In this document: positions 34,864-45,091 of the stretch, piece by piece
Layout of the letters: each line of letters starts with the position of its first letter
Numbering within the stretch: position 1 is the first letter of the stretch
Assembly (NCBI GenBank): GCA_949482135.1
Contig: CASYFC010000001.1
Location: 1 to 64,000, forward strand
Length of the DNA: 64,000 nt
Direction of reading: 5' to 3'
Source of the DNA: an uncultured Clostridia bacterium
GTDB taxonomy: Bacteria; Bacillota; Clostridia; TANB77; CAG-508
The notes under the pieces: generated by a model
Told to the model about the DNA's origin: nothing
What the model saw: only the letters and a program-made list of their open reading frames with translations
Databases searched by the model: none
Translations under genes and position numbers: made by a program

Positions 34864-35889
34864 CTAAGTGAAGTGCTTTGTTCTGGCTACGATTCGCTCA
34901 GGAAGTGTATTTTGGTGAGAAACCAGATAATCTTTGATGGTGTTTGTAGTTTTCGTAACCTCGTCAAGGAACAGATACTTACGCCAGTTCCAGAGATCAC
35001 CAGGCAGACCAATATGCTCAGCAACGAGTTGGCGAACATACTGCCGAGGGATATAGAGGTTAGGATCGCTAACAATATACCACTGTAAATCATAGTCCTG
35101 AATTAAAAGATAGGACTCTTCCTGATATTTCGGGAGATCGTAATACTGGATTTTCTGAGGAGTAATTCCCTTGTTTTCAGAAACTGTGAGCACATCCATA
35201 TCGCATGGATTCATGTGAATGTGTGCGTGGACAATAGAGGATTTATCCTTTCCATGACCACCACATCCAGAACCATTTTCCCAAAGAAGGGTATCCATCC
35301 CATAGATTTCACGTAGCAGGTACTTGCAGTCATCAATGACTTCAAGAAGTTCTGCAAGTTGCTCTTTATTCAGTTCAGCACAAGACATGATGTGTTTGCG
35401 TGGAATAATGAGCAGACTACCAGGAGTGAAATGCCCTGTATTAGCCATCATAACGAAGTTTTCGGTTTCGTACATAGAAGGCTGATAATGATCAGGGTGA
35501 CCAGAGAGGAACCGGCAGAAGACACAGTCCTGAGGCTTCTGGGAAGGACCCTCCTTGGTTGCATTGGAACGGTGATCGCCGATGTCTATATTCAAGTCTT
35601 CAGCGATTTGTGCAAATTGCTTCTGAATTTCTTCGTTACTGCACAGAGTGTTGATGTTATATTTTTGTGTCGGATCATTAACTCCGATAAAGATTGTGCT
35701 TGTGATTTTAGCAATAGCGGGATCTCTGCAGACGATGCTTTTATTGTGTGCGAATACTTCGGTTACACTTTTTTTGCTTACATCTTCAAGTCGAGCGACT
35801 GCTTTAAAACCACTAACCTGCTGCAGAACTACTTCTTTGTGCGTTTCGTAGTGTCCTTTGAAACAAAAAGCATGCCGTGTTGTTTTCAT
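34864..35889 (-). CDS. HIT-domain protein, paralogue of the 19866-20918 gene, foreign codon use
   Basis: A 341-residue protein with the same plan as its paralogue: an unknown N-terminal part (about 130 residues), a HIT domain with CVFCRFLSGH, LLIIPRKHIMS and the triad HAHIHMNP, and the shared C-terminal YIPRQYVRQLVAEHIGLPGD. The start is ATG 35889, with AGGAAAGGAG upstream. Codons are GC-rich compared with neighbours, and CGG is used as Arg at codons 5, 126 and 282. It is a single-gene unit on the opposite strand to its neighbours. Substrate unknown; by family probably a nucleotide-bound phosphoester or phosphoramidate. Confidence 0.85.
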   Translation of the reverse strand: MKTTRHAFCFKGHYETHKEVVLQQVSGFKAVARLEDVSKKSVTEVFAHNKSIVCRDPAIAKITSTIFIGVNDPTQKYNINTLCSNEEIQKQFAQIAEDLNIDIGDHRSNATKEGPSQKPQDCVFCRFLSGHPDHYQPSMYETENFVMMANTGHFTPGSLLIIPRKHIMSCAELNKEQLAELLEVIDDCKYLLREIYGMDTLLWENGSGCGGHGKDKSSIVHAHIHMNPCDMDVLTVSENKGITPQKIQYYDLPKYQEESYLLIQDYDLQWYIVSDPNLYIPRQYVRQLVAEHIGLPGDLWNWRKYLFLDEVTKTTNTIKDYLVSHQNTLPERIVARTKHFT

Positions 35890-36064
35890 AAAAAATGTCT
35901 CCTTTCCTTATAAATCATCAATTCCATATTGGAATTTGATTTTGCCACTTTGTTTCTATACATAAACCTATCAAAATTATATCATAGAATACTATAAAAA
36001 TCAACATAATGTAACATATCTAATATAAAAAAACTAAAAAATAAGAGTTTGTATAAAATATTTC

Positions 36065-36093
36065 TTGAATAGATAGAAATTAAAGTGTATAAT
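36065..36093 (+). promoter_or_regulatory. Putative promoter of the CobW-family gene
   Basis: TTGAAT (36065-36070), a 17-base spacer and TATAAT (36088-36093). The leader to ATG 36183 is AT-rich and about 85 bases long; no riboswitch fold was recognised. Confidence 0.65.
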
Positions 36094-36182
36094 AGCAATA
36101 TAAAATTTGGGGATGATATAAATTATATACAACTTGTATACAATTTATATGTATAATACTTTAGAAATATAGGAGGATTAAA

Positions 36183-37421
36183 ATGAACAAAATAGTACCA
36201 ATCACAGTTTTGACAGGCTATTTAGGTGCAGGAAAAACAACTTTAATCAATCATGTTTTAAATAACCAAGAAGGTTATAAGGTAGCTGTTATTGTAAATG
36301 ATATTGGAGAAGTAAATATAGATGCAGAATTAATACAAAAAGGAGGAGTTGTAAAAGAGGAAGATGCAAATCTTGTTCCTTTAAGTAATGGATGTATTTG
36401 TTGTACATTAAAAGTTGATTTAATGCAACAAATTGTAGATATAATTAAAACAGGAAAGTTTGATTACATCTTAATTGAAGCAAGTGGCGTTTGTGAACCA
36501 ATGCCTATAGCTCAAACAATTACAGTTCTTTCAGAACAAACTGAACAATATGGACTTCCAAAAATTTGTAGATTAGATAATGTAGTAACAGTAGTAGATG
36601 TAGCAAGATTAGTTTATGAATTTGGCGCAGGAGAAAACTTAGTTCAAGAAAATATTGATGATGAAGATATTGAAAATTTATTAATTCAGCAAATAGAATT
36701 TTGTAATACAATAATTTTAAATAAAGTAGATTCAGTATCTAAAGAGGAATTAAATAAAGTTAAAGCAGTTATAAAAGCATTACAACCAGTAGCCAAAATA
36801 ATAGAAACAAATTACACTAAAGTAGATGTAAAAGAAATTATAGATACAAATAATTTCGATTTTGAAAAAGCAGCTTCATCTCCAGCATGGGTTAAAGAGC
36901 TAGAAAGAGATGATAACGAAGAAGATGAGTGGGAACATGAGCATCACCATCATGAACATGATGAAGAATGTGAACATCATCACCATGATCATGAAGATGA
37001 AGAACCTGGACACCATCATCACCACCATCATCATCATGGAGAAGGTGAAGTAGAAGAATATGGAATAGGAACTTTTGTATATACTAGAAGAAAACCATTT
37101 AATAGAGATAAATTTGAAGAATATGTTAATATGAAATGGAGAAAAAATATTATAAGATGTAAAGGTATAATTTGGTTTTCTGATGAACAAGATATGTCGT
37201 ATGTATTTGAGCAAGCTGGAAACCAATTTCAAATGGGTGAGGCAGGACTTTGGATAGCTTCTGCTCCGGAAAATGAAAAAAATCAAATATTAAAAGAAAA
37301 TCCTGAATTACTAAAAAATTGGGACTCAGAAGTCGGGGACAGAATTATAAAACTAGTATTTATAGGACAAAATTTAGAAAAAGAAGAAATCAAAAAGGAA
37401 TTAGATACAATTCTTAATTAA
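36183..37421 (+). CDS. CobW/COG0523-family GTP-dependent metallochaperone with His-rich insert
   Basis: A G3E GTPase of 412 residues that inserts or supplies a metal, zinc or cobalt by family knowledge. Walker A is GYLGAGKTT (about 11-19). The metal-binding CxCC motif is at 71-74 in GCICCTL. NKVD gives guanine specificity. Between about residues 250 and 285 there is a dense His/Glu/Asp stretch with a nine-His run, joining the GTPase to the CobW C-terminal domain (YTRRKPFNRDKFEEYV). The His run points to metal storage or transfer of zinc or nickel. AGGAGG precedes ATG 36183. No Zur box recognised. Confidence 0.93.
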   Translation: MNKIVPITVLTGYLGAGKTTLINHVLNNQEGYKVAVIVNDIGEVNIDAELIQKGGVVKEEDANLVPLSNGCICCTLKVDLMQQIVDIIKTGKFDYILIEASGVCEPMPIAQTITVLSEQTEQYGLPKICRLDNVVTVVDVARLVYEFGAGENLVQENIDDEDIENLLIQQIEFCNTIILNKVDSVSKEELNKVKAVIKALQPVAKIIETNYTKVDVKEIIDTNNFDFEKAASSPAWVKELERDDNEEDEWEHEHHHHEHDEECEHHHHDHEDEEPGHHHHHHHHHGEGEVEEYGIGTFVYTRRKPFNRDKFEEYVNMKWRKNIIRCKGIIWFSDEQDMSYVFEQAGNQFQMGEAGLWIASAPENEKNQILKENPELLKNWDSEVGDRIIKLVFIGQNLEKEEIKKELDTILN

Positions 37422-37446
37422 AATTTTATATACAGAGGTAAAAAAA

Positions 37447-39243
37447 TTGGAAAAATTTAATGAAGAAAATAATGACGAAGAAATCGTTATAAATATAGGA
37501 AATAATCATCCATCATCAAATCATGGAAGAAAAAATGCCAGAATAGGCAATACAAAAAAATCAAAAAAAGATAAAAAGAAAAATGAGAAGAAAAAAAGAT
37601 TCACAAGAAAACAAAAAGTATTAATAGCACTTGGAATAATAGGTGCAATTATATTACTTATTGGTATTGTATTTGGAGTATATGTATTTAAAGCAGGAGG
37701 AAATGTTAAAGATGCTGTTTTAAATATGGCTACAGATATAGTCGGAGAGCAAGACCCAATATTTGTATTAGTACTAGGAGTTAGTGAGGATATATCAGCA
37801 AAACTTACAGATACAATTTTGCTTTGTGGATATAATCCAAGTACGCAGAAAGCATTTATGTTTTCTATACCTAGAGATACTTTTGTTGGTAAAAATGAAG
37901 AAACGGCTGGTGGATATGACAAAATAAATGCACAATTTCAAACTAGTGCAGATAAAACAGTTGAAAAAGTTCAGTTAATAACAGGAGTTAAAATAGACCA
38001 TTATGTAATTGTAAGAAATATATCACTTACAAGCATATTTGAAGAGGTTGGAAGTGTGGAATTTGATGTTCCAATAGATATGGATTATGATGATCCAACA
38101 CAAGATTTGCATATACATTTAAAAAAAGGAATGCAAACTCTAGAACCAAATCAAGTAGAACAGTTATTAAGATTTAGACATAATAATGATGGTTCTTCAT
38201 ATCCATCTTCTTATGGTGATAACGATTATGGTAGAATGAGAACCCAAAGAGATTTTATAAAAGCTGTTATAGATCAAAAAGTTTCACTTGCAAATATTGG
38301 AGCATTAAAAGGAGTAGCAGCATCTGTATATACAAATTTACAAACTAATATGAGTGGATATAAAGTTTTAGATTATGTACCACATGCTTTAAAATTTAAA
38401 ACATCTGATTTAAGAACAGAGCAACTTCCAGGACAATCAGCAATGATAAATAGCCTATGGTTTTATAAAACAAATTTCAACAAAACTAGAAATTTAGTTA
38501 ATGAACTTATGGTATATCTAGAATTAGATAATGAAACATTAAAGTCACATTATAAATACTGGAAAGATATAGAAGGTGTTAAACCTGATGGGAATTGGGT
38601 TGCAAATGAAGTTTATTACAAAGATGATTATGTAGCACCAAGTAAAAAAGATGAAAATGAAATTGTAGATAAAGATAAATGTACACATGAATATGTTGTT
38701 TATGATGATTATTCAGATAAAGCAACTTGTACAAAAACAGGTACTGTTGTATATAAATGTACAAAATGCTTACATGAATATACAAAACAAACTGATAGCT
38801 TAGGTCACAGCTATAAAAATGGTGTTTGTATAAGACAAGGATGTAATGCAAAAGATCCAAAATACAAACCAACTGAAAATGAGAATAAGGTTGAAGACAA
38901 TAATATAGTAGATGATAATAAGCAAGAAGAGCCAAGCCATACAAAACATGATTATACAATAGAAGTTTCAAGAGTTCCTGCTACTTGTACAAAAGATGGA
39001 AAAGTAGTAAAAAAATGTTCTGGGTGTGAATTAACAACAGAAGAAGTTTTAAGGGCAAAAGGACATAGTTTTTCTAGTGATAAGCAAACATGTGCTAATT
39101 GCAGTGAGCCAAATCCAAACTATAAAGCACCAGTAGACCCAGTTGATCCAGGAAAAGATGATGATGATGATAAAAAAGATGAAAATACAGGAGAAACTGA
39201 AGGGAAAAAACCAAATGCTGAAGCTGAAACCTCAGTATCATAA
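37447..39243 (+). CDS. LytR-CpsA-Psr family protein with C-terminal Cys-motif repeats
   Basis: Transfers wall teichoic acid or polysaccharide from lipid carriers to peptidoglycan, by family knowledge. The 598-residue protein has a basic cytoplasmic tail, one membrane helix (about 57-80), and an LCP domain with DTILLCGYN, FSIPRDTFVG and LLRFRHNNDG. Unusually, after about residue 390 it carries two copies of a Cys motif of the type CTHEYVV...ATCTKTG...YKCTKC...GHSY (the first copy with a CIRQGC end, the second with CANCSEP), found in clostridial surface proteins, with Glu/Asp/Lys linkers. The start is TTG 37447 with AGAGGT upstream. It follows the CobW gene by 25 bases. Confidence 0.9.
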   Translation: MEKFNEENNDEEIVINIGNNHPSSNHGRKNARIGNTKKSKKDKKKNEKKKRFTRKQKVLIALGIIGAIILLIGIVFGVYVFKAGGNVKDAVLNMATDIVGEQDPIFVLVLGVSEDISAKLTDTILLCGYNPSTQKAFMFSIPRDTFVGKNEETAGGYDKINAQFQTSADKTVEKVQLITGVKIDHYVIVRNISLTSIFEEVGSVEFDVPIDMDYDDPTQDLHIHLKKGMQTLEPNQVEQLLRFRHNNDGSSYPSSYGDNDYGRMRTQRDFIKAVIDQKVSLANIGALKGVAASVYTNLQTNMSGYKVLDYVPHALKFKTSDLRTEQLPGQSAMINSLWFYKTNFNKTRNLVNELMVYLELDNETLKSHYKYWKDIEGVKPDGNWVANEVYYKDDYVAPSKKDENEIVDKDKCTHEYVVYDDYSDKATCTKTGTVVYKCTKCLHEYTKQTDSLGHSYKNGVCIRQGCNAKDPKYKPTENENKVEDNNIVDDNKQEEPSHTKHDYTIEVSRVPATCTKDGKVVKKCSGCELTTEEVLRAKGHSFSSDKQTCANCSEPNPNYKAPVDPVDPGKDDDDDKKDENTGETEGKKPNAEAETSVS

Positions 39244-39260
39244 TAGTAAATAATAAAAGT

Positions 39261-39297
39261 AAAAGATGAAAGTATTATATTACCTTCATCTTTTTAT
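39261..39297 (+). terminator. Terminator of the LCP gene
   Basis: AAAAGATGAA pairs with TTCATCTTTT, followed by T-rich sequence. Confidence 0.85.
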
Positions 39298-39460
39298 ATT
39301 TTTTAGCAATCTTATATTGATTTTGCTAAAAATGAGATATATAATCACCTATATTGAAAAAATATAATCAATAATAATTTATTATTTAATATAGTATTTA
39401 AGTTTATTTTAAGTATAATTCTATATTTATATAGAATTATATTATTGAAAGGAAGATGGT

Positions 39461-41227
39461 ATGAAAAATCTTTTAAAGAAAATTACTAAAAAAGAAATTA
39501 TATATATTGTGATTAGTTTAGTATTAATAATAGTTCAAGTTTGGTTAGATTTAAAAATGCCAGATTATATGTCAGAAATAACAAAACTAGTACAAACAGA
39601 AGGAAGTGAAATTTCAGATATATTAGTGCAAGGTGGATATATGCTAGCATGTAGTGTAGGAAGTTTAATATCAGCATGTATAGTTGGATTTTTAGCAGCA
39701 TATATTGCTACTTCATTTTCAGCAAAACTAAGAGAAGAATTATTCTCAAAAGTTGAAGAATTTAGTATGGAAGAAATGAATAAATTTTCTGTTAGCAGTT
39801 TAATTACAAGAACTACTAATGATGTTACTCAAGTAGAAATGTTAATTGCAATGGGATTGCAATTAATGGTTAAAGCTCCAATTACAGCAATATGGGCAAT
39901 TTTCAAAATATTAGACAAAAATTATACTTGGAGCGCAATTACAGGTGGAGCAGTTTTAATATTATTATTAACAATCGGAATATTAATGAAATTAGTATTT
40001 CCTAATTTCAAAAAAGTTCAAACAATGCTTGATAATGTAAATAATGTTACAAGAGAAAATTTAACAGGTATTAGAGTAGTAAGAGCTTTTAATGGAGAAG
40101 AATATCAAGAAAATAAATTTGAAGATGTAAATAAAGAATTAACAAGACTTCAAACTTTTAATCAAAGGACAATGTCTATAATGTCACCTGTAATGTATAT
40201 GATAATGAATGGACTTACACTAGCTATTTATTTTGTAGGAAGCCTTATAATAAATGAAGCTATGTTACAAGAAAAGCTAGGAATATTTAGTGATATGGTA
40301 GTATTTTCATCTTATGCAATGCAAGTTATAATGTCATTTTTAATGGTAGCTATGATATTTATGATGGTTCCAAGAGCTTCTGTATCAATAAAAAGAATTT
40401 TAGAAGTTTTAAATTCAAATATTTCAATTAAAGATGGAAAAAGAAAAGAAGGAAAAAAGGGAGAAGAAGGGACTGTTGAATTTAAAAATGTTTCTTTTAA
40501 GTATCCAGATGGGCAGGAATGCACATTAAAAAATATTTCTTTTAAAGCAGGTAAAGGTGAAACTGTTGCAATAATTGGTTCAACAGGTAGTGGGAAAACA
40601 ACATTAATAAACTTAATACCAAGGTTCTTTGATGCAACAGAAGGAGAAATTTTGGTAGATGGTGTAAATGTAAAAGATTATGTTCAAGAAAATCTACATA
40701 ATAAAATTGGATATGTACCACAAAGAGCAGTTTTATTTAATGAAACAATAAAAAATAATGTTGATTATGGAGAGAATGGAAAAAAGAGAAAAACAGAAAA
40801 ACAAATTAAAGAAGCAATAAGAGTTGCACAGGCACAAGAATTTGTTGAAAAAATGGAAGGAAATTGTAATGCACATATTGCACAAGGAGGAACAAATATA
40901 TCAGGAGGGCAAAAACAAAGATTGTCAATAGCTCGTGCAATAGCAAGGAATCCAGAAATATATATTTTTGATGATTCATTTTCGGCATTAGATTATAAAA
41001 CAGATTATAAATTGAGAAAAGATTTAAAAGAGTATACAAAAAATGTAACAAGTATTATTGTTGCACAAAGAATTGGAACTGTAATGCATGCAGACAAAAT
41101 CTTAGTACTAGATGATGGAGAATGTGTTGGAATTGGAACTCATAAAGAATTAATAAAAAATTGTTCTGTTTATCAAGAAATAGCTTATTCACAGCTAAGC
41201 AAGGAGGAATTAGAAGATGGCAAATAA
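39461..41227 (+). CDS. ABC exporter half-transporter, subunit 1 (degenerate catalytic site)
   Basis: A 588-residue fused membrane and ATP-binding subunit with six helices (about 1-320) followed by the nucleotide-binding domain: Walker A GSTGSGKT, signature ISGGQKQRL, and Walker B IYIFDDSFSALD, where an Asp replaces the catalytic Glu. By family knowledge of heterodimeric exporters (BmrCD, TM287/288 type), one subunit has such a degenerate site. The next gene provides the canonical site. GAAAGGAAG precedes ATG 39461. The two overlap by 11 bases. Substrate unknown, possibly drugs or lipids. Confidence 0.93.
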   Translation: MKNLLKKITKKEIIYIVISLVLIIVQVWLDLKMPDYMSEITKLVQTEGSEISDILVQGGYMLACSVGSLISACIVGFLAAYIATSFSAKLREELFSKVEEFSMEEMNKFSVSSLITRTTNDVTQVEMLIAMGLQLMVKAPITAIWAIFKILDKNYTWSAITGGAVLILLLTIGILMKLVFPNFKKVQTMLDNVNNVTRENLTGIRVVRAFNGEEYQENKFEDVNKELTRLQTFNQRTMSIMSPVMYMIMNGLTLAIYFVGSLIINEAMLQEKLGIFSDMVVFSSYAMQVIMSFLMVAMIFMMVPRASVSIKRILEVLNSNISIKDGKRKEGKKGEEGTVEFKNVSFKYPDGQECTLKNISFKAGKGETVAIIGSTGSGKTTLINLIPRFFDATEGEILVDGVNVKDYVQENLHNKIGYVPQRAVLFNETIKNNVDYGENGKKRKTEKQIKEAIRVAQAQEFVEKMEGNCNAHIAQGGTNISGGQKQRLSIARAIARNPEIYIFDDSFSALDYKTDYKLRKDLKEYTKNVTSIIVAQRIGTVMHADKILVLDDGECVGIGTHKELIKNCSVYQEIAYSQLSKEELEDGK

Positions 41228-43031
41228 TGAAAAACATGTACAAAGAAATGTTGGTCCAGGAAGAGTTCATGAAAAGCCTAAAAACTTCAGAAAAGCAATG
41301 AAAAAGCTATTAGGTTATAAAAAGTCTCTAATACCAGCTTATTTAATAACAATGATTTTAGCAATAGCAAGCTCAATATGTTCTATAATAGGACCAAATA
41401 AATTATCAGAATTAACAGATATTATAACACAAGGGTTAATAACAGGAATAGACTTAGAAAAAGTAACTGCAATATCGATATTTTTATTAGTTGTATATAT
41501 TATTAGTGCAATTTTTGGATTTTTAACAAGTTTTATTATGGCAACAGCAGCAAATAATCTTGCCAAAACATTACGTTCTAATATATCTAAAAAAATAAAT
41601 AAACTACCACTAAGATTTTATGATAAACATTCTTTTGGAGATATATTATCTAGAGTAACAAATGATGTTGATGAGATTGGCAGAACTATTAGCCAAAGTT
41701 TAGATTCATTTGTGTCTAGTTTAGCATTATTTATATCGGCTATAGTTATGATGTTTTATACAAACTGGATAATGGCACTTACTGCAATATTAACATCTGT
41801 TATAGGATTCGTATTTATGTTTGCAATTTTAGGAAAATCACAAAAATATTTTAATCAAAGACAAACAGAGCTTGGAAATCTAAATGGACATATTGAAGAA
41901 ATATATTCAGGATATAATGTTGTAAAAGTTTATAATGGAAAAAATAAAGCAATAAAAGATTTTAATAAATATAATGAAGCATTATTTAATTGTAGTAGAA
42001 AAAGTCAATTCTTATCTGGATTAATGCAACCAATAATGGGATTTATTGGGAACTTTAGTTATGTATCAATTTGTGTAATGGGAGCTGTTTTAGTAAAACA
42101 GGATATTATAACATTTGGTGTAATTGTTGCATTTATGATATATATTAGGCTTTTTACATCACCTTTGCAACAAATGGCTCAAAGATTAACAAACTTACAA
42201 ACGGCAGCAGCAAGTAGTGAAAGAGTATTTGAGTTTTTAGAAGAAGATGAAATGCTTGATGAAAGTGATAAAACTGAATATTTAGATAAAACTAAAACAA
42301 ATGGTGATATAGTATTTAATCATGTAAAATTTGGATATGATTCAGATAAACTAATAATAAAGGATTTCTCTTGTATAGCTAAACCTGGTCAAAAAGTAGC
42401 AATTGTTGGTCCTACAGGAGCGGGAAAAACAACATTAGTAAATTTACTTATGAAGTTTTATGAAATAAATTCAGGTAATATAACAATTGATGGAATATCA
42501 ACAAATAATTTAAAAAGAGAAAATATTCATGAATTATTTACAATGGTACTTCAAGATACATGGCTATTTAATGGTACTATAAGAGAAAATATAGTTTATA
42601 ATAAAGAAAATGTAACAGACGAAAAGATTATGCAGGCTTGTAGGACAGTTGGCCTAGAACATTTTATTAAAAGTCTTCCAAAAGGTTTAGATACTGTTCT
42701 AACAGATACAGACAGTATATCTGCCGGACAAAAACAATTACTTACGATTGCTAGAGGAATGATTGAACCAACACCATTTTTAATATTAGATGAAGCTACT
42801 AGTAATGTAGATACAAGGACAGAGGAATTAGTTCAAAAAGCAATGGACAAATTAACTGAAGGAAAAACTTCATTTATTATTGCTCATAGATTATCAACAA
42901 TAAGGAATGCTGATAAGATTTTGGTTGTAAATGAAGGAAATATAATAGAGCAAGGAAATCATGAGGAATTAATAGCTCAAAATGGATTTTATGCAGAGTT
43001 ATATAATTCTCAATTTAAAAAGGATGCTTAG
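41217..43031 (+). CDS. ABC exporter half-transporter, subunit 2 (canonical catalytic site)
   Basis: A 604-residue partner of the preceding subunit, with six membrane helices, an intracellular coupling segment, and the nucleotide-binding domain: Walker A GPTGAGKT, signature SISAGQKQLL, Walker B FLILDEATSNVD with the catalytic Glu, and H-loop IAHRLST. It starts at ATG 41217, inside the end of subunit 1 (AAGGAGGAATTAG upstream), so translation is coupled. The 11-base overlap supports one heterodimer. htpG follows 9 bases after its stop and is likely in the same operon. Confidence 0.94.
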   Translation: MANNEKHVQRNVGPGRVHEKPKNFRKAMKKLLGYKKSLIPAYLITMILAIASSICSIIGPNKLSELTDIITQGLITGIDLEKVTAISIFLLVVYIISAIFGFLTSFIMATAANNLAKTLRSNISKKINKLPLRFYDKHSFGDILSRVTNDVDEIGRTISQSLDSFVSSLALFISAIVMMFYTNWIMALTAILTSVIGFVFMFAILGKSQKYFNQRQTELGNLNGHIEEIYSGYNVVKVYNGKNKAIKDFNKYNEALFNCSRKSQFLSGLMQPIMGFIGNFSYVSICVMGAVLVKQDIITFGVIVAFMIYIRLFTSPLQQMAQRLTNLQTAAASSERVFEFLEEDEMLDESDKTEYLDKTKTNGDIVFNHVKFGYDSDKLIIKDFSCIAKPGQKVAIVGPTGAGKTTLVNLLMKFYEINSGNITIDGISTNNLKRENIHELFTMVLQDTWLFNGTIRENIVYNKENVTDEKIMQACRTVGLEHFIKSLPKGLDTVLTDTDSISAGQKQLLTIARGMIEPTPFLILDEATSNVDTRTEELVQKAMDKLTEGKTSFIIAHRLSTIRNADKILVVNEGNIIEQGNHEELIAQNGFYAELYNSQFKKDA

Positions 43032-43040
43032 GAGGAAAAT

Positions 43041-44939
43041 ATGGGAACAAGAGAGTTTAAAGCGGAGTCTAAAAGACTATTAGATTTAATGATTAATTCA
43101 ATATATACAAATAAAGAAATTTTTCTTAGAGAACTAGTATCAAATGCAAGTGATGCAATTGATAAATTATATTATAAATCTTTAACAGATAGTAATATAA
43201 AAATTTCAAAAGATGATTTAAAAATTCAAATAGATATAAATAAAGAAGGTAGAACAATAACAATAACAGATAATGGAATAGGAATGACAGAAAAAGAATT
43301 AGAAACTAATTTAGGAACTATTGCAAAAAGTGGTTCTTTATCATTTAAAGAAGAAAATGAGAAAAAAGAAGATATAGATATAATAGGACAATTTGGTGTT
43401 GGTTTTTATTCTGCATTTATGGTAAGCAAGGAAGTTCAAGTTTATAGTAAAGCTTATGGAGAAGAGAAAGCATATTGCTGGAAATCAAAAGGTGTAGAAG
43501 GCTATGAAATTGAAGAATGTGAAAAAGAAGATGTTGGAACTAAAATAATTTTATATTTAAAAGATGATACTGAAGAGGAGAATTATAGTACATTTTTGGA
43601 TGATTATACAATAAAAAATATTATTAGAAAATATTCAGATTATATTAGAGTTCCAATAAAAATGGAAGTAGAGCATCAAAGACCAAAAGAAACATTAAAT
43701 GATTCAGATGAAAAGAAAACAGAATATGAAACATATAAAGAAAATGAAACTTTAAATAGTATGATTCCTATCTGGAAGAAAAACAAATCAGATATAAAAA
43801 AAGAAGAATATAATTCATTTTATACAGATAAATTTGGAGACTTTGAAGAACCAGCAAAAGTAATTCATACATCAATGGAGGGAAATGTAAGTTATAATGC
43901 ATTATTATTTATTCCATCTCGTATGCCATATGATTATTATACAAAAGAATTTGAAAAAGGATTACAATTATATTCTAATGGAGTTTTAATAATGGATAAA
44001 TGCTCAGACTTATTACCAGATTATTTTAGTTTTGTGAAAGGATTGGTAGATAGTCAAGATTTATCGTTAAATATTTCAAGAGAAATGTTACAACATGATA
44101 GACAATTAAAGATTATAGCTAAAAGTATTGAAAAGAAAATTAAATCAGAATTAGAAAACATGCTAAAATTAAATAGGGAAGAATATGAGAAATTCTTTAA
44201 AAATTTTGGAAATCAATTAAAATTTGGAATTTATAATGATTATGGAATAAACAAAGATAATCTTCAAGATTTAATTTTATTTTATTCATCCACAGAAAAG
44301 AAACTAGTAACATTATCTGAATATGTTGGAAGAATGAAAGAAAGACAAGACAAGATCTACTATGCTGCAGGAGAAAGTGTTGACAAAATAGATATGTTAC
44401 CACAGGTAGAAGGTGTAAAAGATAAAGGATATGAAATATTATATTTAACAGATGATATTGATGAGTTTGTAATTCAAGTTATATTTAATTATCAGCAAAA
44501 ACAATTTGCTAATGTTTGTGCAAATAATTTAGATTTAGACTCTAAAGAAGAAAAAGAAGAATTACAAAAAGTAAATGAAGAAAATAAAGATATGTTTGAG
44601 ATAATGAAGGAAGCTATTTCAGAAGTTCAAAGTGTTAGATTTACACATAAACTAAAAAATCATCCAGTTTGCTTAACAAGTGAAGGTGCAATATCAGTAG
44701 AAATGGAAAAAACATTAAATGCAATGCCTAATAACCAAAATATAAAAGCACAAACAGTACTTGAGATTAATGAATCTCATCCAATTGCTGAAAAAATAAA
44801 AGATTTATATAATACAAATAAAGAGGAATTAAAAAAATATTCTAAAATTCTTTATAATGGAGCAAGATTGATTGAAGGATTAAATATTGAAAATCCTACA
44901 GAATTTAGCAATATGATTTGTGATATTATTTCTAAATAA
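43041..44939 (+). CDS. htpG: Chaperone protein HtpG (Hsp90)
   Basis: ATP-dependent chaperone, cytoplasmic. The 632-residue protein has the GHKL ATPase domain with [44 protein letters not shown], and GTKIILYLK; a middle domain with the catalytic Arg in [10 protein letters not shown]; and the dimerisation domain. GGAGG is just before ATG 43041. It follows the ABC pair by 9 bases. No HrcA (CIRCE) element was seen. Confidence 0.98.
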   Translation: MGTREFKAESKRLLDLMINSIYTNKEIFLRELVSNASDAIDKLYYKSLTDSNIKISKDDLKIQIDINKEGRTITITDNGIGMTEKELETNLGTIAKSGSLSFKEENEKKEDIDIIGQFGVGFYSAFMVSKEVQVYSKAYGEEKAYCWKSKGVEGYEIEECEKEDVGTKIILYLKDDTEEENYSTFLDDYTIKNIIRKYSDYIRVPIKMEVEHQRPKETLNDSDEKKTEYETYKENETLNSMIPIWKKNKSDIKKEEYNSFYTDKFGDFEEPAKVIHTSMEGNVSYNALLFIPSRMPYDYYTKEFEKGLQLYSNGVLIMDKCSDLLPDYFSFVKGLVDSQDLSLNISREMLQHDRQLKIIAKSIEKKIKSELENMLKLNREEYEKFFKNFGNQLKFGIYNDYGINKDNLQDLILFYSSTEKKLVTLSEYVGRMKERQDKIYYAAGESVDKIDMLPQVEGVKDKGYEILYLTDDIDEFVIQVIFNYQQKQFANVCANNLDLDSKEEKEELQKVNEENKDMFEIMKEAISEVQSVRFTHKLKNHPVCLTSEGAISVEMEKTLNAMPNNQNIKAQTVLEINESHPIAEKIKDLYNTNKEELKKYSKILYNGARLIEGLNIENPTEFSNMICDIISK

Positions 44940-44943
44940 TATC

Positions 44944-44972
44944 TTGCATAGTTAACATAAAAATGATAAAAT
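44944..44972 (+). promoter_or_regulatory. Putative promoter of the Nudix gene
   Basis: TTGCAT (44944-44949), a 17-base spacer and TAAAAT (44967-44972). Confidence 0.5.
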
Positions 44973-45091
44973 TAGTATGTTATACGATAATATATAGATA
45001 GAAAGTTTTATCTGTTATTAAAAAGGAGGATAGAAGTAATAATTATTAATTGATGATTCAAAAAACTAAAACAATAAAAAGGAGAGACACA

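Noticed and set aside
36094-36182. Riboswitch in the CobW leader
   Set aside because: The leader is short and AT-rich, without a conserved GC-rich core or paired elements I recognise.
36900-37286. Long minus-strand frame opposite the CobW gene
   Set aside because: Shadow of the His-rich and acidic coding sequence, Met/Phe-rich with no ribosome binding site.
38579-38971. Minus-strand frame opposite the LCP gene
   Set aside because: Low-complexity Leu/His/Tyr composition that mirrors the Cys/Lys/Asp-rich coding strand.
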